From contig JAIXMQ010000024.1 of the NCBI GenBank assembly GCA_025716855.1, forward strand, positions 186,001 through 250,000: a DNA stretch of 64,000 bases. Reading direction: 5' to 3'. The translations under genes and the position numbers were made by a program. The notes under the pieces were generated by a model that searched no databases, was not told the DNA's origin, and saw only the letters and a program-made list of their open reading frames with translations. Source of the stretch: Pilaira anomala (lineage: Eukaryota > Mucoromycota > Mucoromycetes > Mucorales > Mucoraceae). This document shows positions 23,854 to 34,670 of this stretch, piece by piece. Position 1 is the first letter of the stretch; the number at the start of each line of letters is the position of its first letter.

Positions 23854-24040
23854 TTATGACGGTGGCGATGGAGTTGGAGGAGGATCTGGTCGTGGAGGAG
23901 GTCTAGGATGGATCGGCCTAGGTCTTCTAAATCCAACTTGAGGATGATAGGTGATATCGTCAACCAAAGGTATCATCATGTTCGATGACAACCAGTAGCT
24001 GGTCGCAAAGCAACAGCAGATCAGATTTGATGTTGATACT
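23854..24040 (-). other. Possible last exon of a Pro-rich protein
   Basis: On the minus strand, after a candidate acceptor (TAG near 24041), one frame runs open to a stop at 23856-23854. It reads a hydrophobic Cys-rich stretch (LICCCFATSYWL), MMIPLVDDITYHPQVGF, then a Pro/Arg tail (RPRPIHPRPPPRPDPPP). The order of hydrophobic segment then Pro-rich tail suggests a membrane or secreted protein. No upstream exon with a start was found, so the gene is incomplete or a relic. Confidence 0.3.
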
Positions 24041-24368
24041 AGTTGGGTCAGTATGAGTTAAACGTTGTTGAGTTTACCACTATATATATTTTTCTCTTTC
24101 GAATAAAAAAAAAAAGTGTCATAAAATCCACAAACAATAATCAATTTTTAGAGAAAACAAAAATCTATCAAGAGAAGAGAAATTGGTGTTTAATAAGCTA
24201 GATTGGAATTTATATTCATTTACTAACGCGTTTGGTTGACTTGACAGTAAAGTTTTTTTTTTTAAAAAAATTATTCAAAGTAGCGAAAAAAGGAAAAGAA
24301 AAAGAATTCAAAATTATAAAAAAGAGAAAGGTGTTCGAGCCAACATTTTTTTTTAATATTTATAGTTA

Positions 24369-24376
<8 letters not shown>

Positions 24377-24413
<37 letters not shown>
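24377..24413. repeat. T37 homopolymer
   Basis: An uninterrupted run of about 37 T in non-coding sequence. Confidence 0.8.
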
Positions 24414-24414
<1 letters not shown>

Positions 24415-26274
24415 TCACACTTTTATAATTTTTTATTCAAAAAAATAAATATATATAGAAGTAGGCATGTCAAACATAATTTTCATTCTATTTGATGTCA
24501 TTTAATAGTCGTCCTACTGATTGAATATTTAACGTTAATCCGAATTTTCTAAAAATATCATATTTTTTTTTAAACTACCTCAGAAAATATGTCCACATAT
24601 TCTTACAATAATATAAAGTCATCTAATATATTATATGGTAAAGAAAAAAAAAACGCGCTACTTAATTTTCTAGAACTTATATTTTGAATAATGTATATCC
24701 ATTTTAATATATCGTTACTATGCGCCAATGCTTTTTTCGGGAAAAGGTTATGAGGTTTTTAAAACAAAAGACATTACAACATAATGAAATTTATACACTT
24801 GAATACACACACAAACAACGGCTAAAAGCACGTTTTACATTCATTTGCATTTATTCAATTATTCAACAATTGCAGGTATAAGCTAGAAGTACACACACGT
24901 ATAATTATGATTTATTTTTTTACCAAAGTACACGTGTTATTTTCCTCGATTAAAACTATGAGGAATCGAGTGTTCGCTATCGTATGATCAACAGCATTTT
25001 TTTTTTTTCGTTCGGTCGTACACTGTCCAACCCTTACTTTAAAACTGGGAAACACAAGGAAAATTCATGTACGTTTCCTAGGTGGTCATAGCTTTTGATC
25101 TATATTCTGGCCCCCCCTCCCCCCAGAAAAAAAAAAACTAAAATGATTCTGGAAGACTATATAATCGTATATTGATTGTTCTTCGTGTCACTTACAGAAA
25201 GCTATTCAATTTTATTTTATTTGTTGAGGTAGATTTTTTATTTAGAGAGTTATCTTTTTATTAGAATGTAACAATAGTTGGGAGGCCCCCCCCCGCTTTT
25301 TTTTTCAGTAGACGATATTTTTCTTTTTTCACCCGGAAGCTACTATTTATGTATTATTCTCACCATTCTTTACATAGTTTTTAATTGGGCAGCTCCATAC
25401 GTTGATATAGGTAAAAGATAATAGCTTTTTATGTATTATCAAATAAGATGTATTTTATTAATATAAAGTAAAAAGAGAGAAAAAGAAGGGTAAAGTAAGA
25501 GAGAGTGTGAAAGAAGGAAAGTTATGAAAATTATGAAAAAAAAAGGAAGTAATTAGATCCTGACGGTCATCATATGAAGGCAGAAAATTATTACTGATAC
25601 CAATTACGATATTGCTAAAGTATATATATATATGTTTACCGTAGCACTGTGTATACAGAATCAAGGTTTAGTTATCACGAGAACATCTTTCGCCAATCTT
25701 AGATAAATCATAATTAGAATATAAATTACCGACTATTATAAAAAAAAAAAAGGCCGGTGGTACTTTCTACAGTTGTTATTGCCCTCTTCCGAGATCATGT
25801 TTAAAGACCACACTCTTCTCTAGTAGCACATGGTATTTTATTATCTAATAGTCTAATGTTGATTTTTCGGAAAAGTTATTTATTTCATTGCCACTCTTTA
25901 CAAAGATCATCATACTTTGCGGCTTTGGGTCCAATGGTAAGACAAAAAAAGTAGTTTTTTAACTACTTGCCAAAAAAAAAAAAAAATAACGGATGAAGAA
26001 AAAAAAAAAGCTTGTGTACCAGTCCTTGAGCGGAAAAAGGATGATCTGAATAAATTTCTATTTTCTTTTCGCTGTAAGTTTCCCTAATGCTGCTATTTGA
26101 TTTTCAAAGTATGCTGTTTGAAAATTTTACTCACGCTCATTGATGAAATTTTGGGAACTCTAATTTAACTGATGACGTTTCAATTGCTGGTATCCCCTGC
26201 AAGTCTGCTTTATAAAAAAAAAATTCACACCCTTTGGCTGTTCCTTCTACACGTTTTGATTTCTGGTTATTTGT

Positions 26275-26960
26275 ATGATAGAGCTATTGTATAGCAGATT
26301 TGAACAAGGACTTAGGCTTAGTAGAACTCACTTGTGTTCTGCTAATCTTGTATGGCTTGCTGATGCTTCTGATAGAAAGGTAATAAAATACTCGAATAAT
26401 GTTTTAAAACTAGAGACAACATGGTTTAAAATTCCAAAGTATTGTTACTCCAGATGGCATTACTGTCAGCCTTTGTGGACCATTTGTAGGAACCGCCCAT
26501 GATCAAGCACTGCTAGAATCAAGTCAAATACTGGATGAGCTTCGTGAATGCTTGGGTTTCCATACAGAAGGTGAAAACACATATGCAATCTACGGGGACC
26601 CAGCATACAGAGCGTGTGATATTCTAATCAAACCAATTTGAAACAGTGAGTAAATCATCTCAGATCTTAATAATATGGTATACATTACTCACTTCACCAT
26701 TTATATTTTAGGCCCACCCATGGATAGACTGGTTGAACAGCTGAACTACACTATGTCACCTTTAAGAATAGTAGTAGAATGGAAACTTGGGCATGTTGCC
26801 AATCTATTTGCTTTTCTTAAGTACAAGCCAGGTCAAAAATTATGGCTTATTTGATGCGCCAAGTTTTATCCTATAACAACGCTTATGAAAAATATTAAAT
26901 GGTGGTGCACTCTCCTTTTTTAATAAATCTTGGGTGTAAATAGCCAGCTCCCATAACTCT
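26275..26960 (+). pseudogene. PIF/Harbinger (DDE_4 nuclease, HARBI1-like) transposase, broken
   Basis: The C-terminal two thirds of a DDE_4 transposase can be followed through several frames. Recognisable blocks are ASDRKVIKYSNNVLKLETTW, TPDGITVSLCGPFVGTAHDQ, the strongly conserved GENTYAIYGDPAYRACDILI (with the second catalytic Asp in GDPAYR), an intron-like gap near 26648-26711, then LRIVVEWKLGHVANLFAFLK with the catalytic Glu, and KYKPGQKLWL. Frame changes near 26440 and 26720 and early stops show that it is dead. The N-terminal DNA-binding part is absent. Confidence 0.75.
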
Positions 26961-26982
26961 CTGTTGTCTTAAAGCAATTCGA

Positions 26983-27416
26983 CATGGTCAAAAATTGCAA
27001 GTGTGAACATTTATCGCAAGTCTTTGTTGGTGGTTACAAGTTGAAAGGGATGACTGACAAGGAGATTGAACTTGTAATCAATCGTTGCTCAGTTGTAAAG
27101 TGCAAGCATGTATTCAAATCACAAAAAGTAGCTGGGTAGGTACTAGCTTCTACAAATTGAGCCTATTTATTCAATTTTTTTATAGTTATTGTTTAATTCA
27201 TTTCAAAGAAGCATCAGAAGCGGCTGACTTTTATCAAACGTACTCTGGTAATCGAAATTCACTTTGTAGGGAATTATCAGGAGTTTACGTGAACGAAGCA
27301 ACCTTCCATGGCGCTAAAGCCAACTATGTAAGTTTGAAATTCATTGATCGAAGAAGAATTATTAACAAAAACTTCTCTATAGGACTTATCAACCACTCAA
27401 ACACGGCTGACACCTG
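26983..27416 (+). pseudogene. Accessory ORF of the Harbinger-like element (Cys-motif protein), interrupted copy
   Basis: Exon 1 starts at ATG 26983: MVKNCKCEHLSQVFVGGYKL, then a short acidic helix, then NRCSVVKCKHVFKSQKVAG, ending near 27136. The C-K-C and C-S-V-V-K-C pairs could bind a metal ion. An intron (about 27137-27184) leads to exon 2 (FKEASEAADFYQTYSGNRNS, LCRELSGVYVNEATFHG, AKANY; ends 27327). A second intron (27328-27383) leads to exon 3 (DLSTTQTRLTPA), which the MITE interrupts at 27417. The missing C-terminus is preserved in the copy at 28816-29063. I do not recognise the family. Confidence 0.55.
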
Positions 27417-27706
27417 CAGTGGACGCTCGATTGAGTGCCAAAATAAAAACGAATGTTTTGTGTTAATTATATCGAATTTGGCACTAAATAGAATTTTTTG
27501 GTGTTAAAATATGTCAAATCAACAGCCACATGGGCCTGTTAGTGGGATACCTGTAATGCTATTTCAACGAAAAATTTTGGGCACTACATAGAATAATGCC
27601 AATAGTGCCATTTAGCTGGTGTTTTTTTTTATATATTGGAAAATCATGGCACCAAATCGTGGGGGCTCATCAAATTGATAAGCAGCACTAAATCGCGGGC
27701 TCACTG
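27417..27706 (+). mobile_element. 290-bp MITE, copy 2, inserted in the accessory ORF
   Basis: It begins CAGTGGACGCTCGATTGAGTG and ends in the complement of CAGTGAGCCCGCGATTTAGTG. It is the same length as, and closely similar to, the copy at 5610-5899. It splits exon 3 of the accessory ORF: upstream sequence ends ACACCTG and the coding sequence resumes at CATGCACCTGGTGTCGC. The same junction on the CAGTGG side is seen at 5899 and 28145, so the insertion preceded the amplification of the unit. Confidence 0.7.
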
Positions 27707-27708
27707 TA

Positions 27709-28335
27709 CATGCACCTGGTGTCGCTACAAACCCATCGCCACCACTATCAGTAACAGTATTCCCACCACCACCACTCACAACAATGAAGATGTGAGTGGT
27801 GTGAAAAGAATCCTTCAACAACTCAAAGAAGAAGCAGAGATGAAAAGGCTGCCCCTGAGTCAAAGTACAAGAAAATAAGACATTGCAAGTGCAAGCTTTC
27901 ATTCCAAGTTTTTATTGGTGGCTACGATCTGAAAGGGAAATCTGACGAAGAGATCGAGGTAATCATCAATCGTTGCTCTGTCGTAAAGTGCAGACAGGGA
28001 GTTATCAGGAGTTTACGTCAACGAAGCAACCTTCCATGGCGCTAAAGCCAACTATGTAAGTTTGAAATTCATTGATTGAAGAAGAATTATTAACAAAAAC
28101 TTCTCTATAGGACTTATCAACCACTCAAACACGGCTGACACCTGCAGTGGACGCTCGATTGAGTGCCAAAATAAAAACGAATGTTTTGTGTTAATTATAT
28201 CGAATTTGGCACTAAATAGAATTTTTTGATGTTAAAATATGTCAAATCAACAACCACATGGGTCTGTAGGTGGGATACCTGTAATGCTATTTCAGAGAAA
28301 AAATTTGGACACGGCACAGCGACACCAGGTGCATG
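27709..28335. repeat. Rearranged accessory-ORF segment bounded by inverted MITE ends
   Basis: This carries the C-terminal linker and coiled-coil code (VKRILQQLKEEAEMKR) fused to another N-terminal Cys-motif exon (HCKCKLSFQVFIGGYDLKG). That exon is cut at VVKC and joined to the exon-2 tail, the conserved intron at 28053-28109, and a truncated MITE (28145-28313). The segment starts CATGCACCTGGTGTCGC and ends with the reverse complement of the same sequence, so its two edges are inverted relative to each other. Confidence 0.6.
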
Positions 28336-28337
28336 TA

Positions 28338-28460
28338 CAGTGAGCCCGCGATTTAGTGCTGCTCATCAATTTGATGAGCCCCCACGATTTGGTGACATAA
28401 TTTTTCCAATATATAAAAAAAACACCAGCTAAATGGCACTATTGGCATTATTCTGCAAAC
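28338..28460 (-). mobile_element. Partial 290-bp MITE copy (inverted)
   Basis: This starts CAGTGAGCCCGCGATTTAGTG at 28338 and follows the MITE sequence to GGCATTATTCT, where it switches abruptly to the inverted accessory-ORF arm. Confidence 0.65.
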
Positions 28461-28748
28461 CCATCGTTGACGTAAACTCCTGATAATTCCCTGTCTGCAC
28501 TTTACGACAGATCAACGATTGATGATTACCTCGATCTCTTCGTCAGACTTCCCTTTCAGATCGTAGCCACCAGTAAAAACTTGAGACGAAAGCTCGTACT
28601 TGCAATATCTTACTTTCTTGTACTTTGACTCAGGGGCAGCCTTTTCATCTCTGCTTCTTCTTTGAGTTGTCGAAAAATTCTTTTTACACCACTCACATCT
28701 TCATTGTTGTGAGTGGTGGTGGTGGGAATACCGTTACTGATAGTGGTG

Positions 28749-29063
28749 AAGCCAACTATGTAAGTTTGAAATTCATTGATCGAAGAAGAATTATTAACAA
28801 AAACTTCTCTATAGGACCTATCCTTGATTCAAACAAGGATAACATCTGCAAACACCTGGTGCCGCTGCGCCACCACCACCAATAACAACGCCCCCACCAC
28901 CAATAACAGCATTCCCATCCCCACCACCAGTAACAATGAGGATATGAGAGGTGTTAAAAGAATCCTGGATCAACTGAAAGAAGAAGCAGAGATTGAAAAG
29001 GCTTCTCTTGAGTTGAAACTTAAAAAAATAAAACTTTTGGAAGAGTACCTCTCTTCCCCATAA
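28749..29063 (+). pseudogene. C-terminal exon of the accessory ORF, uninterrupted copy
   Basis: After another copy of the conserved intron (28759-28815), exon 3 reads DLSLIQTRITSANTWCRC, then a Thr/Asn/Pro-rich linker, then the coiled coil GVKRILDQLKEEAEIEKASL and KKIKLLEEYLSSP-stop. This copy has no MITE at the point where others do, so it shows the original C-terminus of the protein. Upstream exons are missing here, so it is a fragment. Confidence 0.5.
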
Positions 29064-30293
29064 ATATACCAGATATTTAACAATATCTTATACCATGTTT
29101 TTTTTTTTGATAAAAATAAATAAATACGTTGTTTCTTATACTGTCTTTAAAACTAACGAAACATTGTATTATTTGTATATAATGGCGTCCTCTTTTTCTA
29201 ATCAACTGTGATGCAAAATTGTTTGCTAATCGATCCAACAAGGCCATGTCTCTATTTATCACTCCCTACCAAATCGTGCCGGCTGATTTCAGACAAAATG
29301 CTTGGGTTAACCTGATCCTGATGTCCAATTTGGGAAAGACTGATTCTCTCGAACCTAATGTTGCAGTAGAGTATGGTATGAAAGATTTATAAAGATGTGC
29401 TATCATGTATTCGCGTCTTTATAGACAATTATCTGCTTTAAGTTTAATACGTTATGGTTTAAAGTAAATATATGTACTTTTACTTCCTTTCAATTATTAT
29501 GTTCATGATGCGGATGAGAACAGTGGCTAGGTCGTTTACTGTAAGGTATGTCAATGTCCTGATTAGCTTATGATCTAACCTACTCTTAAGTAACAACAAA
29601 AAATCTCAGATTCAAATATTGTACTAGAGATCTTTACCTTTTGTATATTGCCCATATAGCATATATTAAAGGTAATATGTAACATATACGCCAGAGGTAT
29701 ATATTATATAAGCTTACATAAGTAAAGTGTCTCAAAGAGTACTATTCATATCTGTTCCTGTTTAATAGTCGTTGTAGCCACTCAACTATTAACTATATGA
29801 TAAATAATGTACTTTGTCTAAGCTTATACGACATGCATGATAATACAAGAATAGTGTATATTATTCTTACTTTGAAGTTATATTGTTTGCATTATGGATT
29901 CCCTTAGATCCTAAAGTTATACTCTTTTAAGGTGTTTAATATGCCTATTATGGATTATTTTACAGTGTGTACGGTCCCAAATGGCGAATTTGAAAAATCA
30001 ATCAGTGGTATGTAAATATTACTATTACACACTTTCAAACTGCTATTTTTTTTTTTTTTTTTTGAAAAAAAAAAAATTATTATATATATTTTATTATACA
30101 AAAATGTGTTGAACTTTTTACAAGAGGGAGAGAGATGGGGTAATTTTTTTTTGTTTTTTTTTTTATAAAAAAAAAAAGGGGGGATAAAAGATTTTTTGTT
30201 TGTTTGTTTCTAATGCTGGTGGTGGAAAGTGTTGAACGTGCTCTAAAAGAAGAAGCAACCATCATAAAAAAGGAAAAAGAAGAGATATATTAT
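29064..30293. other. AT-rich intergenic region downstream of SHMT
   Basis: This contains a 48-codon open frame at 29246-29392 (MSLFITPYQIVPADFRQNAW) with protein-like composition but no recognised family, plus poly-T and poly-A runs at 30043-30077 and 30140-30180. No gene is supported. Confidence 0.35.
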
Positions 30294-31774
30294 TTAGATG
30301 GTGACAGTAGCCTTGATCTTGGAAGGATCGAAACCGGGCATAGGGAAAGCACGAGCGAAATCAACGACTTCCTTCTTCAATTGAGCAACTTCTTGGTTAC
30401 CTTCAAGGGCAGCAACAAAGTCCTTCATCAACTTGGAGCCAGACTTCTCTTGAACATCCAAAGCGATTTGAACGATTCTATGAAGGAACTCAGCAACCTT
30501 AACCATATCTTCTTCCTTGAAAGAACGAGAAGTCAAAGCAGATGTACCGAGACGGACACCACCGGGAGTGACAGCGGACTTATCACCAGCAATGGAGTTC
30601 TTGTTAATGGTAATATGAACCATATCACAAATACGTTCGACCTTGGAACCAGTTAACTTTTGAGGCTTTAAATCCCAAAGGATCAAATGGTTTACGGTAG
30701 TACCGGTAGCCAACTTGTAACCATAACCAGTAAGAGTTTCAGCAAGCTTGAGAGCGTTAGCACGAACTTGCTTAGCATATTGCTTGAATTCAGGAGAAGC
30801 AGCTTGCTTTAAGGCAACAGCGACAGCAGCAATTGTGTTGTTATGGGGACCACCTTGACAAGAGGGGAAGACAGCTTGGTTTACACGAGCTTCAAGCTTA
30901 TCACCCTTATCACGACGGAAGAAGATCAAACCAGCACGAGGACCACGAAGGGTCTTGTGAGTGGTGGTGGTAACGATATCACAGAAATCGAAAGGAGATA
31001 AAGCTTCCTTACCAGCGATCAAACCAGAAATATGAGCCATATCACACATAAGGTAAGCACCATGTTGATCAGCAATCTTACGCATGGTATCGTATTCCCA
31101 TTCAGCGGGGTAAGCAGAGGCACCACAAATTAATAATTGAGGACGGAAGAGACCAGCGTTCTCTTCAAGACGCTTATAATCAATTAAACCGGTGGTGGGA
31201 TCGACTTGATAAGGCATAGAAGCAAAGTAAATAGAAGAAGAAGAGATCTTCTTCTTGGCGGTTTGATAACCATGAGTTAAATGACCACCGGAGGGAAGAT
31301 CAAGACCCATCAAACGATCTTGAGGTTGAATTAAAGCAGTCAAGGCGGCAAAGTTGGCAGTAGAACCAGAATAAGGTTGAACGTTGACACCCCATTGTTC
31401 AGGGTTTAAACCGAAAGCAGCTAAAGCACGCTTTTGACAGAGGATTTCGAGTTCATCAATGAATTCGTTGCCACCATAGTAACGAGCACCGGGAAGACCT
31501 TCAGAATATTTGTTGGTTAAAGCAGTACCGTTAGCTTCAATAACAGCTTGAGAAGTGAAATTCTAAATAATAATAAATAAAAAAAAATCGCGTTTTTTTA
31601 GTAAATAAATATTGCTTTTTTTCTTAAAGTTTTTTTTACCTCAGAAGCAATAAGTTCTAAACCAGACCATTGTCTAAGCTTTTCGTTTTCGACAATATCA
31701 AAAATTTCCTTATCCTCTTGTTCAAGAGTAGTGTTGAGACAGACGTTCCAAGGATCAGTGGGTTTAACAGACAT
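30294..31774 (-). CDS. SHM2: Serine hydroxymethyltransferase, cytosolic type, 467 aa
   Basis: PLP enzyme that converts serine and tetrahydrofolate to glycine and 5,10-methylene-THF. Exons 31774-31640 and 31562-30294 join in frame to 467 aa, the usual length of the cytosolic form; there is no mitochondrial presequence ([14 protein letters not shown]). Family marks in order: [44 protein letters not shown], the GG-H-T-HG block (GGHLTHG), [10 protein letters not shown] and the PLP-lysine motif [20 protein letters not shown]. Codon use is strongly biased, as in highly expressed genes. It lies in tandem with the SulP gene, whose 3' end is 280 bp upstream of this ATG. Confidence 0.96.
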
Positions 31775-32053
31775 ATTGAATTATTTAGATATATAAAAAT
31801 AATATAAAGAAGAAAAAAAAAAAAATAGAATTTCGACTTTTTTGCTTTAATATATAGGGTGGCTTGACCCCCCCTTCAAAGATCCATCGGCGACTTAAAA
31901 TGAGAATAGATTAAAAGATGGATGGAATAGTTTTTTGATAATCCAATCAAGTTTGAACAAAAGTTTAAAAATGATAAAATAAAATTTATGGGAGATGGAA
32001 AAAAAAAAAGATGGCTCACACACAAAAATGATAAGAGTCACCGGTATATAATT

Positions 32054-34670
32054 TTAATAAACAGTAGAATCACGCTTTGAAATATCTAATTCAATTGCTT
32101 CTATTGCTTCAGGTACTTTTTTAAATATATGATCTTGACCTACTAAATCTAATAATCCAGATTTCTTAAACATACCAAGTGGTTGATCTCGAAGTCTTAC
32201 AAAGTAAACTTCAACTGATCTTGACTTGTACGCCTCCACAATTTCATAAAAGATTTGAATCGCGCTAAAAAAAAAAAAAATATGTTTGTTGCTTAGTTAC
32301 ATCTATCTATTTTTGTAAATGTGTTAACAACATTTACCTAGCATCAATAGAAGGCATACTACTGACATCAAAAATAGTATAGAGTGACTCATCTCTTCTA
32401 GGACTTTCAGAAGGATGAATCGACATATCACCAAACATTTCCAAGCGTCTTAAACGGTCTTTTAATTGACCTGGTTTTAGAAAAAAAAAAAAACGCAGGT
32501 TTTTAGCATGAAAAATAGAAAAAAAAAAAAAAGAAACAAATTTGTACCTGTGTTTGCAAAAAATAAAGCTTCTTCAATACGAACAATTAAAACATCTTGT
32601 AAATGCTCAATTTCTGTTGGATCATCTTGAATAGGTTTAAACTTATTTACTGATCCTTTCACTCGACCCTGTACGAAAAAAAAAAAAAAAAGATGGTGGA
32701 GAAAATATAGCATATGTTAGTCATACCCAAAATTTTATCCCCCTAGTCACAAAAAAATAATAACCGTTTATAGACTTTACCATGATGGAAATTCTAGGGT
32801 AACTTGTTTCGCGGATAGTCAAAAGAAGTGATAAGGAAACGGCTAACAAGGTACCGAATTCAAGAGAGATAATGATGGTAGCAAAAAAAGTGATTAATAA
32901 AAGAGCCAAATCTCTCCAAGCACCAATTTTAAAAATAAAATGTAAATCCTCTGGAAGTTCTGAAAGAAGTGAAAGTACAGCTACAAAGATAATTGATGAT
33001 AATACTGCCTTTGGTAAATAATGAAAGTAAGGTAATAAGAATAAAATGGCCAAGAGTGCAATAAAACCCGTTACAAGACATGCCATTTGAGTACGTGCAC
33101 CTGCTTTATCGTTAATTTTACTACGAGATACCTACACATGTATATTAAAAAAAAAAAAAAAATGATGATAATGATGATGAGTCACTGTCTCCACTGACTC
33201 TATTTTTTTTTTTTTTTTTTTTTTATACCGAACCAAAGGCGGGAATGCCTTGAAATAAACCACTACAGACGTTGGCAACACCTAAAGCTACCAACTCTCT
33301 ATTAGCGCTAACAGAATAATTATGTTTACTTGAATAAATTTTAGCAATGACAATGGATTCAACAAAACCAATGACAGCAATCATGGCCGAAGTTACCAAA
33401 AGGTCTTTCATATGTTTGTTTGGAGGGAAAGAAGGAATAGCCGGTAAAGGAATACCAGCACTATCAATCTTACCCAAGATAGCCAAACCATGATGTTCCC
33501 AATCAAAATAATAAGTAAGTAAGATAGCGCCTACAACAATTAATAAAACATCAGGAAACAGTTGAAACCATTTCTTGGATTGACCAAATTTAGCCTTAAC
33601 GATACGCATATTTAATAAGATGGTAACAGATACAGCCGATACAGCAGAAGATAAACCATGTGCATATTTAGCATTTCTAACTAAAAAGTAAAGTCTTTCC
33701 ACCGTGGTTGAAGCTTCAGAGATTCCCCATTCATGACTTCTTTCAACTAAGCCTAATAAAGTGATACCTTGTTGTACCATGACCACAAGCGCTACACCAC
33801 TAATAAAACCTCTTAAGAGAGCTCGACTCATTAAACTATCTAAGAAACCAAGTCGGAAAATGCCGAGAAGAAAGGTAAAGATACCTACAAAGAGTGTCAT
33901 CAGACAAGACCAAGCCAATGGATCGATTTCATAATCATCTGATTTAATATGTTCTTGTTGTGCGATAGAAGAACCGATTAAAAGAGATAAAGTTGCTTCT
34001 GGTCCCACCGACATTTGTCTACAGTACACACAACACATTATTACTATATATTCTCCTTTCTAAAAAAAAAAGGTTTTTTTTTTATTTATATAGCATCATA
34101 ACTTTACCTTGACATACCAAAGAAAGCATAAGAAATGGCAGGGAATGCAATACCATATAAACCATGAATTGCATCTAATTTACATAATGCAGTTGCATAG
34201 GATAAACCTTGTGGAATTAACAAACATGCTAATGTGATACCTGCTAAACAATCGCCCAAAAATAAATGTCGATTGTATTCTGGTAACCATTGTAAAATAG
34301 GTAAATAATACTTTGATCGAATCTTTAAAGTACTCCATGTATCTTTTGGAGTTTCATCACTTAACCTTGCTGAAGGCACTGCATAAAAAAAAAGGTTTTT
34401 TTCCCCAGCATTATTATTTTTTACAAACCCGAAAAAAAAAAAAAAAAAAAACTTACAAGGTGAAGCAGTCAAGTAACGAGGTACTTGATCCTCTAAGGAT
34501 AATAAAGCTTGTGTTTCTGATAAAGTATTTCGAGCAAGTAACTCTTCCTCATCAGTGTCTTCAAACTGAAATGAGCTTGAACCTTTTTTGTTTTTTATTA
34601 AAATTGAGTTTCAAACAAGTTTAAATTGTTACTTACTATTTGGAGTTGATGATTCCTCCGGTCTATGCAT
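32054..34670 (-). CDS. SulP-family anion (sulfate) transporter with STAS domain, 696 aa
   Basis: Eight exons keep frame: 34670-34637, 34582-34457, 34378-34108, 34018-33229, 33131-32727, 32668-32548, 32470-32338, 32264-32054. After an acidic N-terminus come about a dozen membrane spans with the SulP hallmarks LIPQGLSYATALCKL, IHGLYGIAFPAISYAFFGMS, then R-QMSVGPEATLSLLIG. The C-terminal STAS domain reads LQDVLIVRIEEALFFANTG, YTIFDVSSMPSIDASAI and VEVYFVRLRDQPLGMFKKSG. The MSVGPEA variant resembles the fungal YPR003C-type branch, which is vacuolar or internal, more than plasma-membrane Sul1/Sul2. Substrate is inferred from family only. Confidence 0.92.

Larger units (their letters stand above)
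17104..26150. other. 9-kb gene-poor, repeat-rich region
   Basis: No complete gene can be assembled here. It holds long homopolymers (A24 at 17794, A26 at 21654, A66 at 23328, T37 at 24377), (TTA)n and (AT)n tracts near 23110-23200, a 34-bp tandem repeat at 17473-17552, and purine-rich A/G tracts at 21452-21533. Several short coding-like islands are scattered: minus 19082-18867, plus 20502-20639, minus 20888-20800, minus 21834-21706 and minus 24040-23854. These are most simply relics of decayed genes or elements. Confidence 0.55.
26166..27416 (+). mobile_element. PIF/Harbinger-like element, decayed: transposase relic plus accessory ORF
   Basis: From a left boundary near 26166 (CTGATGACGTTTCAATTG, also the boundary of the 6.28-kb copy) the sequence holds a broken transposase (26275-26960) and, 20 bp further, a second ORF in the same orientation (from 26983). 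The 5.9-6.3 kb copy shares both the left segment and the second ORF but lacks the transposase, showing that they form one unit. A TAA/TTA flank would fit Harbinger target preference (TTAACTGATG at the left edge). The right terminus is not identifiable, because a MITE and rearrangements follow at 27417. Confidence 0.6.
27595..28748. repeat. Nested long inverted repeat
   Basis: Two pairs of inverted arms are seen. The MITE end plus flank at 27595-27727 is inverted at 28318-28460. The linker plus Cys-motif unit at about 27720-28025 is inverted at about 28748-28462. Both copies of the second pair share the same internal deletion joining GTGCAGACAGGGA, so one arm was made by inverted duplication of the other. 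A transcript through the region would fold into a long hairpin. Confidence 0.65.

Noticed and set aside
30204..30656. 150-codon plus-strand frame overlapping the SHMT 3' end
   Set aside because: Antisense to the conserved SHMT coding exon and Ser/Leu-rich as expected of such shadows.
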